Assembly (NCBI GenBank): GCA_020848035.1
Contig: JADLAX010000071.1
Location: 1-34,297 of the forward strand
Origin: Anaerolineae bacterium
GTDB taxonomy: Bacteria; Chloroflexota; Anaerolineae; Promineifilales; Promineifilaceae
DNA length: 34,297 nucleotides
Direction of reading: 5' to 3'
Shown here piece after piece: positions 21,818 to 29,039 of this stretch; position 1 is the first letter of the stretch; every line of letters starts with the position of its first letter. The translations under genes and the position numbers were made by a program. Below the pieces are notes generated by a model. It made no database searches, was not told where the DNA came from, and saw only the letters and a program-made list of their open reading frames with translations.

Positions 21818-22837
21818 ATGAAAGAAGTAATCGACGACATCAATCGTTGGCAAGACGAAAAGCAGCCGGTGGCCCTGGCCACGGTGGTACAAACCTGGGG
21901 CTCTGCGCCGCGCAAGGTGGGGGCCAAGATGGCTCTGACGCCCGACGGCCGTATCGCTGGTTCGGTCAGCGGTGGCTGCGTGGAGGGCGCGGTGGTGGAG
22001 GAAGGCACGGCCGCGCTGCAAGCCAACCACCCCAAATTGCTCCACTTCGGCGTGGCCGATGAAACCGCCTGGGACGTCGGTCTGGCCTGCGGCGGCACGA
22101 TTGAGGTGTTTGTCGAGCCGTTGGATACGGCCGTTTACCACTTCATGCACCGCCTCATCCAAAACGACGAGGCGGGCGCGGCCATCACCGTGATTCGTGG
22201 ACCGGAGGGGATGCTGGGGCACAAGCTGGCCGTCAGCCGGGCCGGAGAGCGCCTGGGCACCCTGGGTGAGGCGGCGCTGGACGCGCAAGCGATGGCCGCC
22301 GAAGCCAAAGCGGTGCATCCCCAGCGTGTGCAGCTAACAGATGAAGTTGAGGTCTTCATCGACACCGTGCGACCGGCCCCGACGCTGATCATGGTCGGCG
22401 GCGTGCACATCGCCATTGCTCTCACCAGCTACGCCAAGACGCTGGGCTACCGCACCCTGGTCATCGATCCGCGCCGCGCCTTTGGCAGCGACGAGCGCTT
22501 CCCGCACGTCGACCAGCTCATCCAGGCCTGGCCGGACAAAGCGTTTGCTGAGGTGAAGGTGACGCCGGAAACGGCCGTGGCTCTGCTCACCCACGACCCC
22601 AAAATCGACGATCCGGCGCTAAAAATCATCCTCAAGGCAAACCCGTTTTACATCGGCGCGCTGGGCAGCAACAAAACCCACGCCAAGCGCGTGGAGCGGC
22701 TGCGCGGCTACGGCTTTGGCGAGGCGGAAATCGGCCGGATTCATGGCCCCATCGGTCTGAACATCGGCGCGCAAACGCCCGAAGAAATTGCCCTCTCCAT
22801 CATGGCCGAAATTGTCAAAGCGCGCAGCGGTTTGTAA
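21818..22837 (+). CDS. XdhC/CoxI family protein (339 aa)
   Basis: The N-terminal XdhC/CoxI domain shows ATVVQTWGSAPRKVGAKMAL, GSVSGGCVEGAVVEE and GLACGGTIEVFVEP. The C-terminal Rossmann domain begins PTLIMVGGVHIAIALTSYAK and includes AVALLTHDPKIDDPALKIIL and YIGALGSNKTHAKRVERL. XdhC proteins bind molybdenum cofactor, help its sulfuration and hand it to xanthine dehydrogenase or CO dehydrogenase-like enzymes. MoxR and VWA genes nearby fit, but no structural molybdoenzyme gene is in the window. The two-domain length is normal. Confidence 0.92.
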   Translation: MKEVIDDINRWQDEKQPVALATVVQTWGSAPRKVGAKMALTPDGRIAGSVSGGCVEGAVVEEGTAALQANHPKLLHFGVADETAWDVGLACGGTIEVFVEPLDTAVYHFMHRLIQNDEAGAAITVIRGPEGMLGHKLAVSRAGERLGTLGEAALDAQAMAAEAKAVHPQRVQLTDEVEVFIDTVRPAPTLIMVGGVHIAIALTSYAKTLGYRTLVIDPRRAFGSDERFPHVDQLIQAWPDKAFAEVKVTPETAVALLTHDPKIDDPALKIILKANPFYIGALGSNKTHAKRVERLRGYGFGEAEIGRIHGPIGLNIGAQTPEEIALSIMAEIVKARSGL

Positions 22838-22846
22838 ACAACGTTC

Positions 22847-23623
22847 ATGGAATTCCTACAAGGTGGCCGCGAAAACAAGATTGCCCGGGTGGCGAACACG
22901 GTGCGTCGGCCAGCCGGCGCATGGACCAGGTCGGTTCATGCGCTGCTGCGGCACGTGCGGTCGGTGGGATTTACGGCCGTTCCCCAACCGCTCGGCTTTG
23001 ATGAGGCAGGCAACGAAATCGTCACCTTTCTGGCGGGGCAGGTGTGCAACTATCCACTCAGCGCCGCCGCGGCCAGCGAGGAAGCGTTGATCTCGGCGGC
23101 CCAGCTGCTGCGCGCCTACCACGAGGCAACGCGCTCTTTCCTCACCCAAAACCTGGAGAGCCACACCTGGCTGCTGCCCAGCCAGACGCCCGTGGAGGTG
23201 ATCTGCCACGGCGATTTTGCGCCGTACAATGTGGTGTTAAACGGCCGTCACGCCGTCGGCATCATCGATTTTGACACGGCGCATCCCGGCCCCCGCCTGT
23301 GGGACATCGCCTACGCGCTCTACCGCTGGGCACCGTTCACCCACCCGCAAAACCCGGATGGCCTGGGCGATCTGACAACGCAAATCGGCCGGGCTCGCCT
23401 CTTTTGCGACGCCTACGGCTTCCCCGCCGCACAGCGGCCCGAGCTGGTAGACGCGATGATTTTGCGGCTGGAAACGTTGGTCAGCTACATGCAGGCCGAA
23501 GCGCAAAAAGGCAACGAAGCCTTTATCGCCAACCTGGCGCATGGGCATCATTTGCTGTATTTGGCGGATATGGCGTATTTGGGGGAGAAACGGCCGTTGA
23601 TCCTGGCGGGGTTGCAAAGTTAA
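22847..23623 (+). CDS. APH family phosphotransferase (258 aa)
   Basis: Aminoglycoside-phosphotransferase/choline-kinase fold with VICHGDFAPYNVVLNGR (His121-Gly-Asp123, Asn128) and GIIDFDTAHPGPRLWDIAYA (Asp141, Asp143). It differs from the kinase-like gene at 4269: the N-terminal ATP lobe is short and opens with an odd EFLQGGRENKIARVANTVRR. It begins 9 bp after the XdhC stop, so it is probably co-transcribed. The substrate is unknown. Convergent with the toxin gene at 23642, with 18 bp between stops. Confidence 0.88.
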   Translation: MEFLQGGRENKIARVANTVRRPAGAWTRSVHALLRHVRSVGFTAVPQPLGFDEAGNEIVTFLAGQVCNYPLSAAAASEEALISAAQLLRAYHEATRSFLTQNLESHTWLLPSQTPVEVICHGDFAPYNVVLNGRHAVGIIDFDTAHPGPRLWDIAYALYRWAPFTHPQNPDGLGDLTTQIGRARLFCDAYGFPAAQRPELVDAMILRLETLVSYMQAEAQKGNEAFIANLAHGHHLLYLADMAYLGEKRPLILAGLQS

Positions 23624-23641
23624 ATCACCACGAGAGGCGCA

Positions 23642-24079
23642 TTAGCCTTGCCACAAATTCACCCACGAAAGCTGCGACTTCACTTTATTCACCAACTTGG
23701 CGTCCAGCGTCCAAAATTCTGCTCCTAAACGTTCGGACAGAGCCAAATAATGCGCATCATAGGTAGCTGATAAGCCTAGCTGTTCCGCTAGCTGAACAGC
23801 TCGATGATGCAATAAATCATCCCGGTAAATCTGCAAATTAAATCGGCTCACTTCCTGCATAGCCTCAATGACGGTTTGGACATCCATGCGACCATGCCGT
23901 ACATACTGGAACAAGGCGTTACTAACTTCATAAAAGAAGAGAGACGGGACTATCAGTTGATGATTTGCCTGCAACCAATCACGCCACAATAAAACAATTG
24001 GTGCGTCGGCATTCCCTTTATTGAGTAAGAATCGAATGGTCAAACTGGCATCAGGGCAATAAACTTTGAAGGTGGTCAC
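23642..24079 (-). CDS. PIN-domain toxin, VapC-like (145 aa)
   Basis: PIN-domain ribonuclease with the expected acidic residues: Asp10 in YCPDASLTIRFLL, Glu51 in PSLFFYEVSNALF, Asp108 in SATYDAHYLALSERLGAEFW and Asp126 in TLDAKLV. VapC toxins cut tRNA or rRNA and are held by their antitoxin. The start is GTG 24079, which has GAGGAA at good spacing and no better ATG nearby. It overlaps the antitoxin gene by 29 bp, the usual coupling. No ACGGCCGT occurs in this gene pair, unlike nearly all neighbours. Confidence 0.88.
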   Translation of the reverse strand: MTTFKVYCPDASLTIRFLLNKGNADAPIVLLWRDWLQANHQLIVPSLFFYEVSNALFQYVRHGRMDVQTVIEAMQEVSRFNLQIYRDDLLHHRAVQLAEQLGLSATYDAHYLALSERLGAEFWTLDAKLVNKVKSQLSWVNLWQG

Positions 24080-24365
24080 TACGTTCCTCGCGCATTTGTC
24101 GGATGATCTCTTCTGGAGGCGTCAGTGGTTCGTCCCCGGCATGCTCATGAATCTTTTGGCCTAGCGCCAGAACACGGTAAATCGTTTCCTGCCAATCAGG
24201 ACGGTTGTTTTGGGTTGTTAGTTGCTCATATTTGGCCACAGAAATGACCACCACCTGCGGCTTTCCTGCGCGCTCCACAAAAACAGGTTCCTGGTGTTCT
24301 GTAACATGCCGCATTAACTCACCAAAATGAATGCGGGCATCTGTCGCGCTCATCGTTTTGCTCAT
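24051..24365 (-). CDS. Phd/YefM-type antitoxin (104 aa)
   Basis: The N-terminal Phd/YefM fold shows MSATDARIHFGELMRHVTEH and then EPVFVERAGKPQVVVISVAK. The longer C-terminal part (PDWQETIYRVLALGQKIHEH onward) is the flexible region that neutralises the toxin. It binds DNA and should repress its own promoter. ATG 24365 is chosen because TCGGAGGTG precedes it; the open frame upstream contains the operator-like palindrome. The partner is the PIN toxin overlapping its 3' end. Confidence 0.9.
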   Translation of the reverse strand: MSKTMSATDARIHFGELMRHVTEHQEPVFVERAGKPQVVVISVAKYEQLTTQNNRPDWQETIYRVLALGQKIHEHAGDEPLTPPEEIIRQMREERSDHLQSLLP

Positions 24366-24377
24366 AACACACCTCCG

Positions 24378-24412
24378 ATTGATCAATCCATTAATCAATT
24401 GGCAATATTGTA
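24378..24412 (-). promoter_or_regulatory. Promoter and operator candidate for the toxin-antitoxin pair
   Basis: On the minus strand an extended -10 (TGCTACAAT; the TACAAT occupies 24407-24412) is followed by a TTAATCAATT half-site (24391-24400) and a 10-bp palindrome ATTGATCAAT (24378-24387). These lie between the promoter and the ribosome-binding site, as expected for self-repression. Confidence 0.45.
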
Positions 24413-24504
24413 GCACAGACTATGTGATTTAATCGAGCCTTATGCACCTAGGTGCTTTAAAGACACTCTCTAACTGCTTAGACTGAAAAACATAGGTGTC
24501 AAAC

Positions 24505-25098
24505 ATGGAAAATAAGCCCAAATCGTTGCTCTCAACAAATAAACTGGTGATTATTTCGGTAGTTTATGCTGTATGGATTTATATTTCTTATAGGACTCCG
24601 CTTTCCATTTTTGATGGTTACGTATGCTGTAGCTTTGTCTTTTTGGTAATTTCAACGCCGATCCTTATTTGGATAAACTTGCGTGCATTCTTGCGAGGCA
24701 AAGGCCCAATAATATTTGTGATTTTTATCGCTTGTGTCATATTGCCATGGTCTATTCCCCGCATTACACTTGAAGAAATCTTTTTTGCTGAACACCAATC
24801 AGAGTTTGAAAAAGTCGTTGAATTAGCAAGACAAGGCCAGATTGAACATGGGGATAGTTGCCAATACGCTTTTTTACCACCAGCAGGATATGAATATTTA
24901 ACGATAGATGAATGCATCTTTGTCGAATATTATCCAGCTCTTACAGTCGTGTTTACACCAAGATCTTCACGAAGATTGCTGGTTTATGCAGAAACAGAGG
25001 GAGCTCTTCGGGCGTATGTTTCTTGTGGGGGAAGTGATGGTTCGATTGGTAAAAATATTGAAGGGAAATGGTATATTTGCCATCAGGACTGGAACTGA
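24505..25098 (+). CDS. Orphan membrane protein, AT-rich (197 aa)
   Basis: Two or three hydrophobic helices occupy the N-terminal 90 residues (KLVIISVVYAVWIYISY, GYVCCSFVFLVISTPILIWI, GPIIFVIFIACVILPWSIPR), followed by an about 100-residue extracytoplasmic or cytoplasmic domain with DSCQYAFLPPAGYEYLTIDE and a C-terminal VSCGGSDGSIG. I do not recognise the family. Base composition is clearly more AT-rich than the surroundings and ACGGCCGT is absent, so it was probably acquired. ATG 24505 has a weak AGGTG upstream; GTG 24496 is an alternative. The stop lies 12 bp from the end of the convergent pabBC gene. Confidence 0.7.
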   Translation: MENKPKSLLSTNKLVIISVVYAVWIYISYRTPLSIFDGYVCCSFVFLVISTPILIWINLRAFLRGKGPIIFVIFIACVILPWSIPRITLEEIFFAEHQSEFEKVVELARQGQIEHGDSCQYAFLPPAGYEYLTIDECIFVEYYPALTVVFTPRSSRRLLVYAETEGALRAYVSCGGSDGSIGKNIEGKWYICHQDWN

Positions 25099-25110
25099 AA
25101 ATCAGTCACT

Positions 25111-26892
25111 TCATTGAGTGGAAATTAGTACGGCCGTTCCCCACCCCCGCACCGAGTTAAACAAATAAATCCCCTCGCACCGCGCCAAATCAGCAAGGGT
25201 AAGCACTTTTTCGCGCAGCGGCAGGCCACCGGGGTTTTGCCAACCCTTCGGATTTTTCAGCAGGTAGCTGCGGAAGGTGCCGCCCAGCAGGCCGGATTCA
25301 ATCGGCGGAGTCACCAGTTCGCCTTCCAGCAGCAGGGCGAGGTTGGAGCTGCTGGCCTCGGTCAGTTCGCCGCGCTCGTTGTGCAGAAGCACGTCGTCGC
25401 AGTCGGGGCGGGAGGCGCGGGCCGCGTCGTACAGGTCGCGGCGGGTGGTTTTGTGGTACAGCCAGACGGTTTGCGAATCAACCGGCATCTGCGCCAGCCC
25501 AACCCGCACCGGTCCAGGCCGGGCGCCGACGCTGAGCGGCACCGTTTGTAAGGTAAAACGGCCGTCCTGCCCCAGCAATAAGCGCACTTTCACCGGCTCG
25601 GTCAGGGTTTGTGACAGGGCATCAAGTTCAGCCAGTACGGCCGTTTCCGACCACTCAATCCCAAAATATTCCGCCGAATCGCGCAGCCGCGCCAGGTGCT
25701 CGTCCCACAAAAAGATGCCGCCGTTGGGCTGCCACAACATTGTTTCGATCAGAGAGAAAGACGGCCGTTTCTCCGTCAGCACCTTTGATTTTACGCGACA
25801 CTCCTCGTACTCCTCCGCCGCCAGCGAGTCCCAGACAATGCCGCTGCCCACGCCGTAAGTCGCCTGCCCGCGCTCGCGATCCACCAGCACGGTGCGGATG
25901 GCCACGTTAAACTGCGCCGTTCCGTCGGGGGCCAGAAAGCCAATCGAGCCGGTGTAGACGCCGCGCGGCTGTGGCTCCAATTCCTTGATAAGCTGCATCG
26001 TGCGCACCTTGGGCGCGCCAGTGATGGAGGCGCAGGGGAACATGTTGGCCACAATCTGGCTCAGCGGGACGCGGGTTTGGGCCTGCACGGTGGAGGTCAT
26101 TTGCAGCAGCGTGGGGTAGCGCTCCACCTCGAACAACTTCGGCACGTGCACGCTGCCCACCTCGGCCACGCGCCCCATGTCGTTACGGATCATGTCCACA
26201 ATCATCACGTTTTCGGCGCGATTTTTCTCTGAGTGGGCCAGCCAGGCCATGTTGGCCTTGTCTTGTGCCAGGGTGAGGCCGCGTACGGCCGTTCCCTTCA
26301 TCGGCTTCGAGGACAGACGAGTCCCGTCCAGCGTAAAAAACAGCTCCGGCGAGGCCGAGCAAATGGCAAACCGGCCGATGTCCAGGTACGCCGCATAACT
26401 GGCCTGCTGCGCCGCCACCAATTCGGCAAAATAAGCCAGCGGCTCCCCGGCAAAACGGGCGTGCTGGGGAAAGGTGTAGTTCACTTGGTAGGTATGCCCG
26501 GCCGCAATGTGTGCCTTGATGTGCGCAATGGCCGCATCATAGTCGGCACGACCAATCGCTAGCTGCCAATCGCCTACAGTTGGAGATTGGAGATTGGAGA
26601 TTAGCGATTGCTCAATCTCCAATCTCCAATCTCTAATCTCCTCAATTGCTTCAAACAGCCCAAACCACAGCAGCGGCAGCCCGTCCAGCGGCGCATGCAC
26701 CGCCAGACCAAAAGCAGCCGCCGCTTCGTAGGCGATAAATCCGGCCGCGTACAGATTTTCGGCGTGCACGGCCGTTTCCACCTCAACCAGCGCTGGCAAA
26801 ACGTCTTGGGGGGAGACGGCCGTTACCACCCGCATCGGGTTTTGGAACTTGCGGAAGAAACGGCCGTGTTGCAGCAAAATGGTGGGGATCAT
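25111..26892 (-). CDS. pabBC: Aminodeoxychorismate synthase I fused to aminodeoxychorismate lyase (PabB-PabC, 593 aa)
   Basis: Residues to about 380 are the chorismate-binding PabB part: the catalytic lysine in SSKPMKGTAVRG, KNRAENVMIVDMIRNDMGRV, MFPCASITGAPKVRTMQLIK and GVYTGSIGF. From about residue 385 (FSLIETMLWQ) a PabC-type PLP enzyme follows, with the PLP lysine in WLYHKTTRRDLYDAA and DVLLHNERGELTEASSSNLA. Together they turn chorismate (with a PabA amidotransferase, not seen here) into p-aminobenzoate for folate. Such fusions are common. Odd: residues 85-104 are encoded by a GGAGATT palindromic repeat that also occurs in spacers, inserted in frame between PabB segments. No Shine-Dalgarno precedes ATG 26892. 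Confidence 0.92.
   Translation of the reverse strand: MIPTILLQHGRFFRKFQNPMRVVTAVSPQDVLPALVEVETAVHAENLYAAGFIAYEAAAAFGLAVHAPLDGLPLLWFGLFEAIEEIRDWRLEIEQSLISNLQSPTVGDWQLAIGRADYDAAIAHIKAHIAAGHTYQVNYTFPQHARFAGEPLAYFAELVAAQQASYAAYLDIGRFAICSASPELFFTLDGTRLSSKPMKGTAVRGLTLAQDKANMAWLAHSEKNRAENVMIVDMIRNDMGRVAEVGSVHVPKLFEVERYPTLLQMTSTVQAQTRVPLSQIVANMFPCASITGAPKVRTMQLIKELEPQPRGVYTGSIGFLAPDGTAQFNVAIRTVLVDRERGQATYGVGSGIVWDSLAAEEYEECRVKSKVLTEKRPSFSLIETMLWQPNGGIFLWDEHLARLRDSAEYFGIEWSETAVLAELDALSQTLTEPVKVRLLLGQDGRFTLQTVPLSVGARPGPVRVGLAQMPVDSQTVWLYHKTTRRDLYDAARASRPDCDDVLLHNERGELTEASSSNLALLLEGELVTPPIESGLLGGTFRSYLLKNPKGWQNPGGLPLREKVLTLADLARCEGIYLFNSVRGWGTAVLISTQ
26578..26648. repeat. GGAGATT palindromic repeat inside pabB
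   Basis: TGGAGATTGGAGATTGGAGA continues to 26602 and is inverted as AATCTCCAATCTCCAATCTC at 26614-26633. On the minus strand it is translated in frame as EIRDWRLEIEQSLISNLQSP. The same repeat sits in the spacers at 26898 and 29925. Confidence 0.85.
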
Positions 26893-26897
26893 TTTTT

Positions 26898-26955
26898 TGG
26901 AGATTAGAGAATTAGAGATTGGAGATCCCTAATCTCCAATCTCCAATCTCCGGTC
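26898..26955. repeat. GGAGATT palindromic repeat in the proC-pabBC spacer
   Basis: ggagattagagaattagaga is followed by the inverted ctaatctccaatctccaatc. It fills almost the whole 67-bp spacer and lies where the pabBC ribosome-binding site would be. Confidence 0.8.
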
Positions 26956-26959
26956 TCGG

Positions 26960-27799
26960 TCAGCTTTCCGGGTCATCCTCCGTCTTGCCCTTGCCCAGGG
27001 AGACGGAACGCTGATAGGCGGCCCAGATGCCGCGCGAGATGACCGTGCGCAGGCCGCCTTTTTCCATGTGGTACAGCGCCGCGGCCGTGGTGCCGCCGGG
27101 CGAGGTCACCTGGTTGCGCAGTTCGGCCACGTGTTTGCCCGACTGCATGGCGTACTCCACCGAGCCAAGCATCGTCTGGAACACGAGCTGCTCGGCAATG
27201 CGCCGGGAAAAACCCAGGTGCACCCCGGCGTCGATCAGCGCCTCCATCATCATGAAGACGTAACCCGGCCCCGAGCCGCTGAGCGCGGTGGCCATGTCCA
27301 GGTAATCCTCTTCCTCGACGTAGATTTCCTGGCCCAGCGAGGCAAGAATGGCCTGCGCCTGCTGCTTCTGCACCTCGGTCACCTCCGGCGTACTGGTCCA
27401 GACAGTGATGCCCTGGCCAATTTGCGCCGGGGTGTTGGGCATAGAACGCACAACGGCCGCATGGGCCGTGCCGTCGGCCAGCTTTTTGATGGGCACCCCG
27501 GCCAAAATCGACAGCAGCAAATCCTGGCGGCGCAGATGGCCGCGAATTTCGGGCAGCACGTAAGGCAGCGTCTGCGGCTTAATCGACAGGACGATGATTT
27601 GCCCGTTTTCGGCCGCTTCACGGTTATCGTCGGTGACATTGATGCCGTAGCGGTCTTGCAGCTCTTCGCGCCGCTGCCCCCACGGATCGGCGGCCAGGAT
27701 CTGGTTGGGCAACACGTTTTTCTGCCCCAGCAAGCCGCGAATCATCGCCTCGCCCATGATGCCGCTGCCAATAAATGAAATGGTTTTGTCTTCAAACAT
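26960..27799 (-). CDS. proC: Pyrroline-5-carboxylate reductase (279 aa)
   Basis: The N-terminal NADP-binding ISFIGSGIMGEAMIRGLL, the central RSMPNTPAQIGQGITVW, LSGSGPGYVFMMMEALIDAG and the C-terminal QVTSPGGTTAAALYHMEKGG are all diagnostic of ProC. It reduces 1-pyrroline-5-carboxylate to L-proline, the last step of proline synthesis. ATG 27799 has GAGGGA at good spacing; the in-frame ATG at 27814 lies within a hairpin and has none. It is downstream of the MenC-like gene on the same strand. Confidence 0.93.
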   Translation of the reverse strand: MFEDKTISFIGSGIMGEAMIRGLLGQKNVLPNQILAADPWGQRREELQDRYGINVTDDNREAAENGQIIVLSIKPQTLPYVLPEIRGHLRRQDLLLSILAGVPIKKLADGTAHAAVVRSMPNTPAQIGQGITVWTSTPEVTEVQKQQAQAILASLGQEIYVEEEDYLDMATALSGSGPGYVFMMMEALIDAGVHLGFSRRIAEQLVFQTMLGSVEYAMQSGKHVAELRNQVTSPGGTTAAALYHMEKGGLRTVISRGIWAAYQRSVSLGKGKTEDDPES

Positions 27800-27812
27800 G
27801 ATTCCCTCAGAC

Positions 27813-27845
27813 ATTTCCCCGGAAACTTGGAGTTTCCGGGGAAAT
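27813..27845. repeat. Perfect 14-bp hairpin between menC-like and proC
   Basis: ATTTCCCCGGAAAC (27813-27826) is exactly inverted at 27832-27845 around a 5-nt loop. There is no T run on the minus strand. It could pause polymerase or protect RNA ends. Confidence 0.75.
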
Positions 27846-27848
27846 AAG

Positions 27849-28973
27849 CTATTTGGTAAAACTTTCCTGGCGCAAGGTTACTTCTTTCAGCCGCGCCCTA
27901 TCGACCTCAATGCCCAGGCCCGGCCCGGTGGGCACGGTGATGGTGCTGTCCTCGGCGTTGAGGAAGAAGGGCGTGGCGATGTCGTGTTCGTAGTAGCGGG
28001 CGGTGGCGGAGATGTCGCCGGGCAGGGTGAAGCCGGGCAGCGACGCCAGGGCCAGCTGGGCGGCCCGGCCCACGCCGGTTTCCAACATGCCGCCCACCCA
28101 CAGCCCCAGGCCGTAGGCCACGCCTAAATCATGAATTTTGCGCGCCTCGGTCCAGCCGCTGACCCGCGTCGGCTTGACGTTGATGATGTCACACGCCTGC
28201 AGGGCGACCGCCAGCCGGGCATGGTCCACCGAGTGAATGCTCTCGTCCAGGCAGAGCGGGCTTTTGATTTGCGGCCGTAATTTGCTGTGATCGTAAATGT
28301 CTTCATAGCCCAGCGGCTGCTCGATCATGAGCAGGTTCAGCTCGTCCATGGCCTGGAAAATGACGGCGTCGTCCAGGGTGTAGGCGGAGTTGGCGTCGAG
28401 CATGATGGGCACGTCGGGAAATTCGTGGCGGGCTTGCCAGGCCAATTTCACATCCCAACCCGGCTTGATTTTGAGCTTGATACGGCCGTATCCCTCCCCC
28501 AAATAATCGGCCATCACAGCCATCGTCTGGGCAATGCTGGGCTGGGTGCCGATGCTCACGCCCACCTTCACCCGCTGGCGTGGCCCTTCCGGGTAGGGCT
28601 GGGCCAGCTTTTGCGCCAGCGACAGGCCGTCGCGCTGGGCGGTGATGTCCCAGGCGGCCTGCTCCAGCGCCGCCTTGGCCAGCGGATGGCCGCGCACTTT
28701 GCTGAGCCAGCCCTGCAGCTGCTCCGGTTCGTCCAGCTCCTTACCCAGCACCGCCGGTATGAGAAAATCGGACAGAATATGCCAGGCGGTAACGGCCGTT
28801 TCATAGCTGTACCCCGGATCATTGGTGGCCACACACTCACCCCACCCGGTCAGCCCCTCGCCGTGCAGCGCCAAAATCAGAGCGTCGCGCTGCTGCTGCA
28901 CACCAAAGCTGGTACCAAACGGCGACACCAGGGGCATGGAAATGTAGGTGAGGTCGATGCGTTCAAGTTTCAT
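27849..28973 (-). CDS. MenC/N-succinylamino acid racemase-type enolase (374 aa)
   Basis: Enolase-superfamily protein of the o-succinylbenzoate synthase (MenC type 2)/N-succinylamino acid racemase group. The N-terminal capping domain shows PLVSPFGTSFGVQQQRDALI. The barrel carries the KxK acid/base pair in RIKLKIKPGWD, metal ligands in MLDANSAYTL, LMIEQPLGYEDI and LCLDESI, the second lysine in INVKPTRVSGW, and WVGGMLETGVGRAAQLALA. OSBS acts in menaquinone synthesis and NSAR racemises N-succinyl amino acids; many members do both. The adjacent GNAT gene favours the NSAR role. No other men genes are in the window. Confidence 0.88.
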   Translation of the reverse strand: MKLERIDLTYISMPLVSPFGTSFGVQQQRDALILALHGEGLTGWGECVATNDPGYSYETAVTAWHILSDFLIPAVLGKELDEPEQLQGWLSKVRGHPLAKAALEQAAWDITAQRDGLSLAQKLAQPYPEGPRQRVKVGVSIGTQPSIAQTMAVMADYLGEGYGRIKLKIKPGWDVKLAWQARHEFPDVPIMLDANSAYTLDDAVIFQAMDELNLLMIEQPLGYEDIYDHSKLRPQIKSPLCLDESIHSVDHARLAVALQACDIINVKPTRVSGWTEARKIHDLGVAYGLGLWVGGMLETGVGRAAQLALASLPGFTLPGDISATARYYEHDIATPFFLNAEDSTITVPTGPGLGIEVDRARLKEVTLRQESFTK

Positions 28974-28980
28974 ATTTTGA

Positions 28981-29031
28981 GCGTGAAACGTGAAACGTGA
29001 AACGTGAATAAGAGCAAATCACGTTTCACGC
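28981..29031. repeat. GTGAAAC palindromic repeat, copy 2
   Basis: GCGTGAAACGTGA (28981-28993, with two further GTGAAAC units) is inverted as TCACGTTTCACGC at 29019-29031. Its core matches the repeat at 11599-11649. It fills most of the 66-bp spacer. Confidence 0.8.
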
Positions 29032-29039
29032 TTCATTCC

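Noticed and set aside
26578..26957. Tandem GGAGATT units as a CRISPR array
   Set aside because: The units are 7-8 bp with no unique spacers between them and form inverted arms. They are palindromic repeats, and one copy is translated within pabB.
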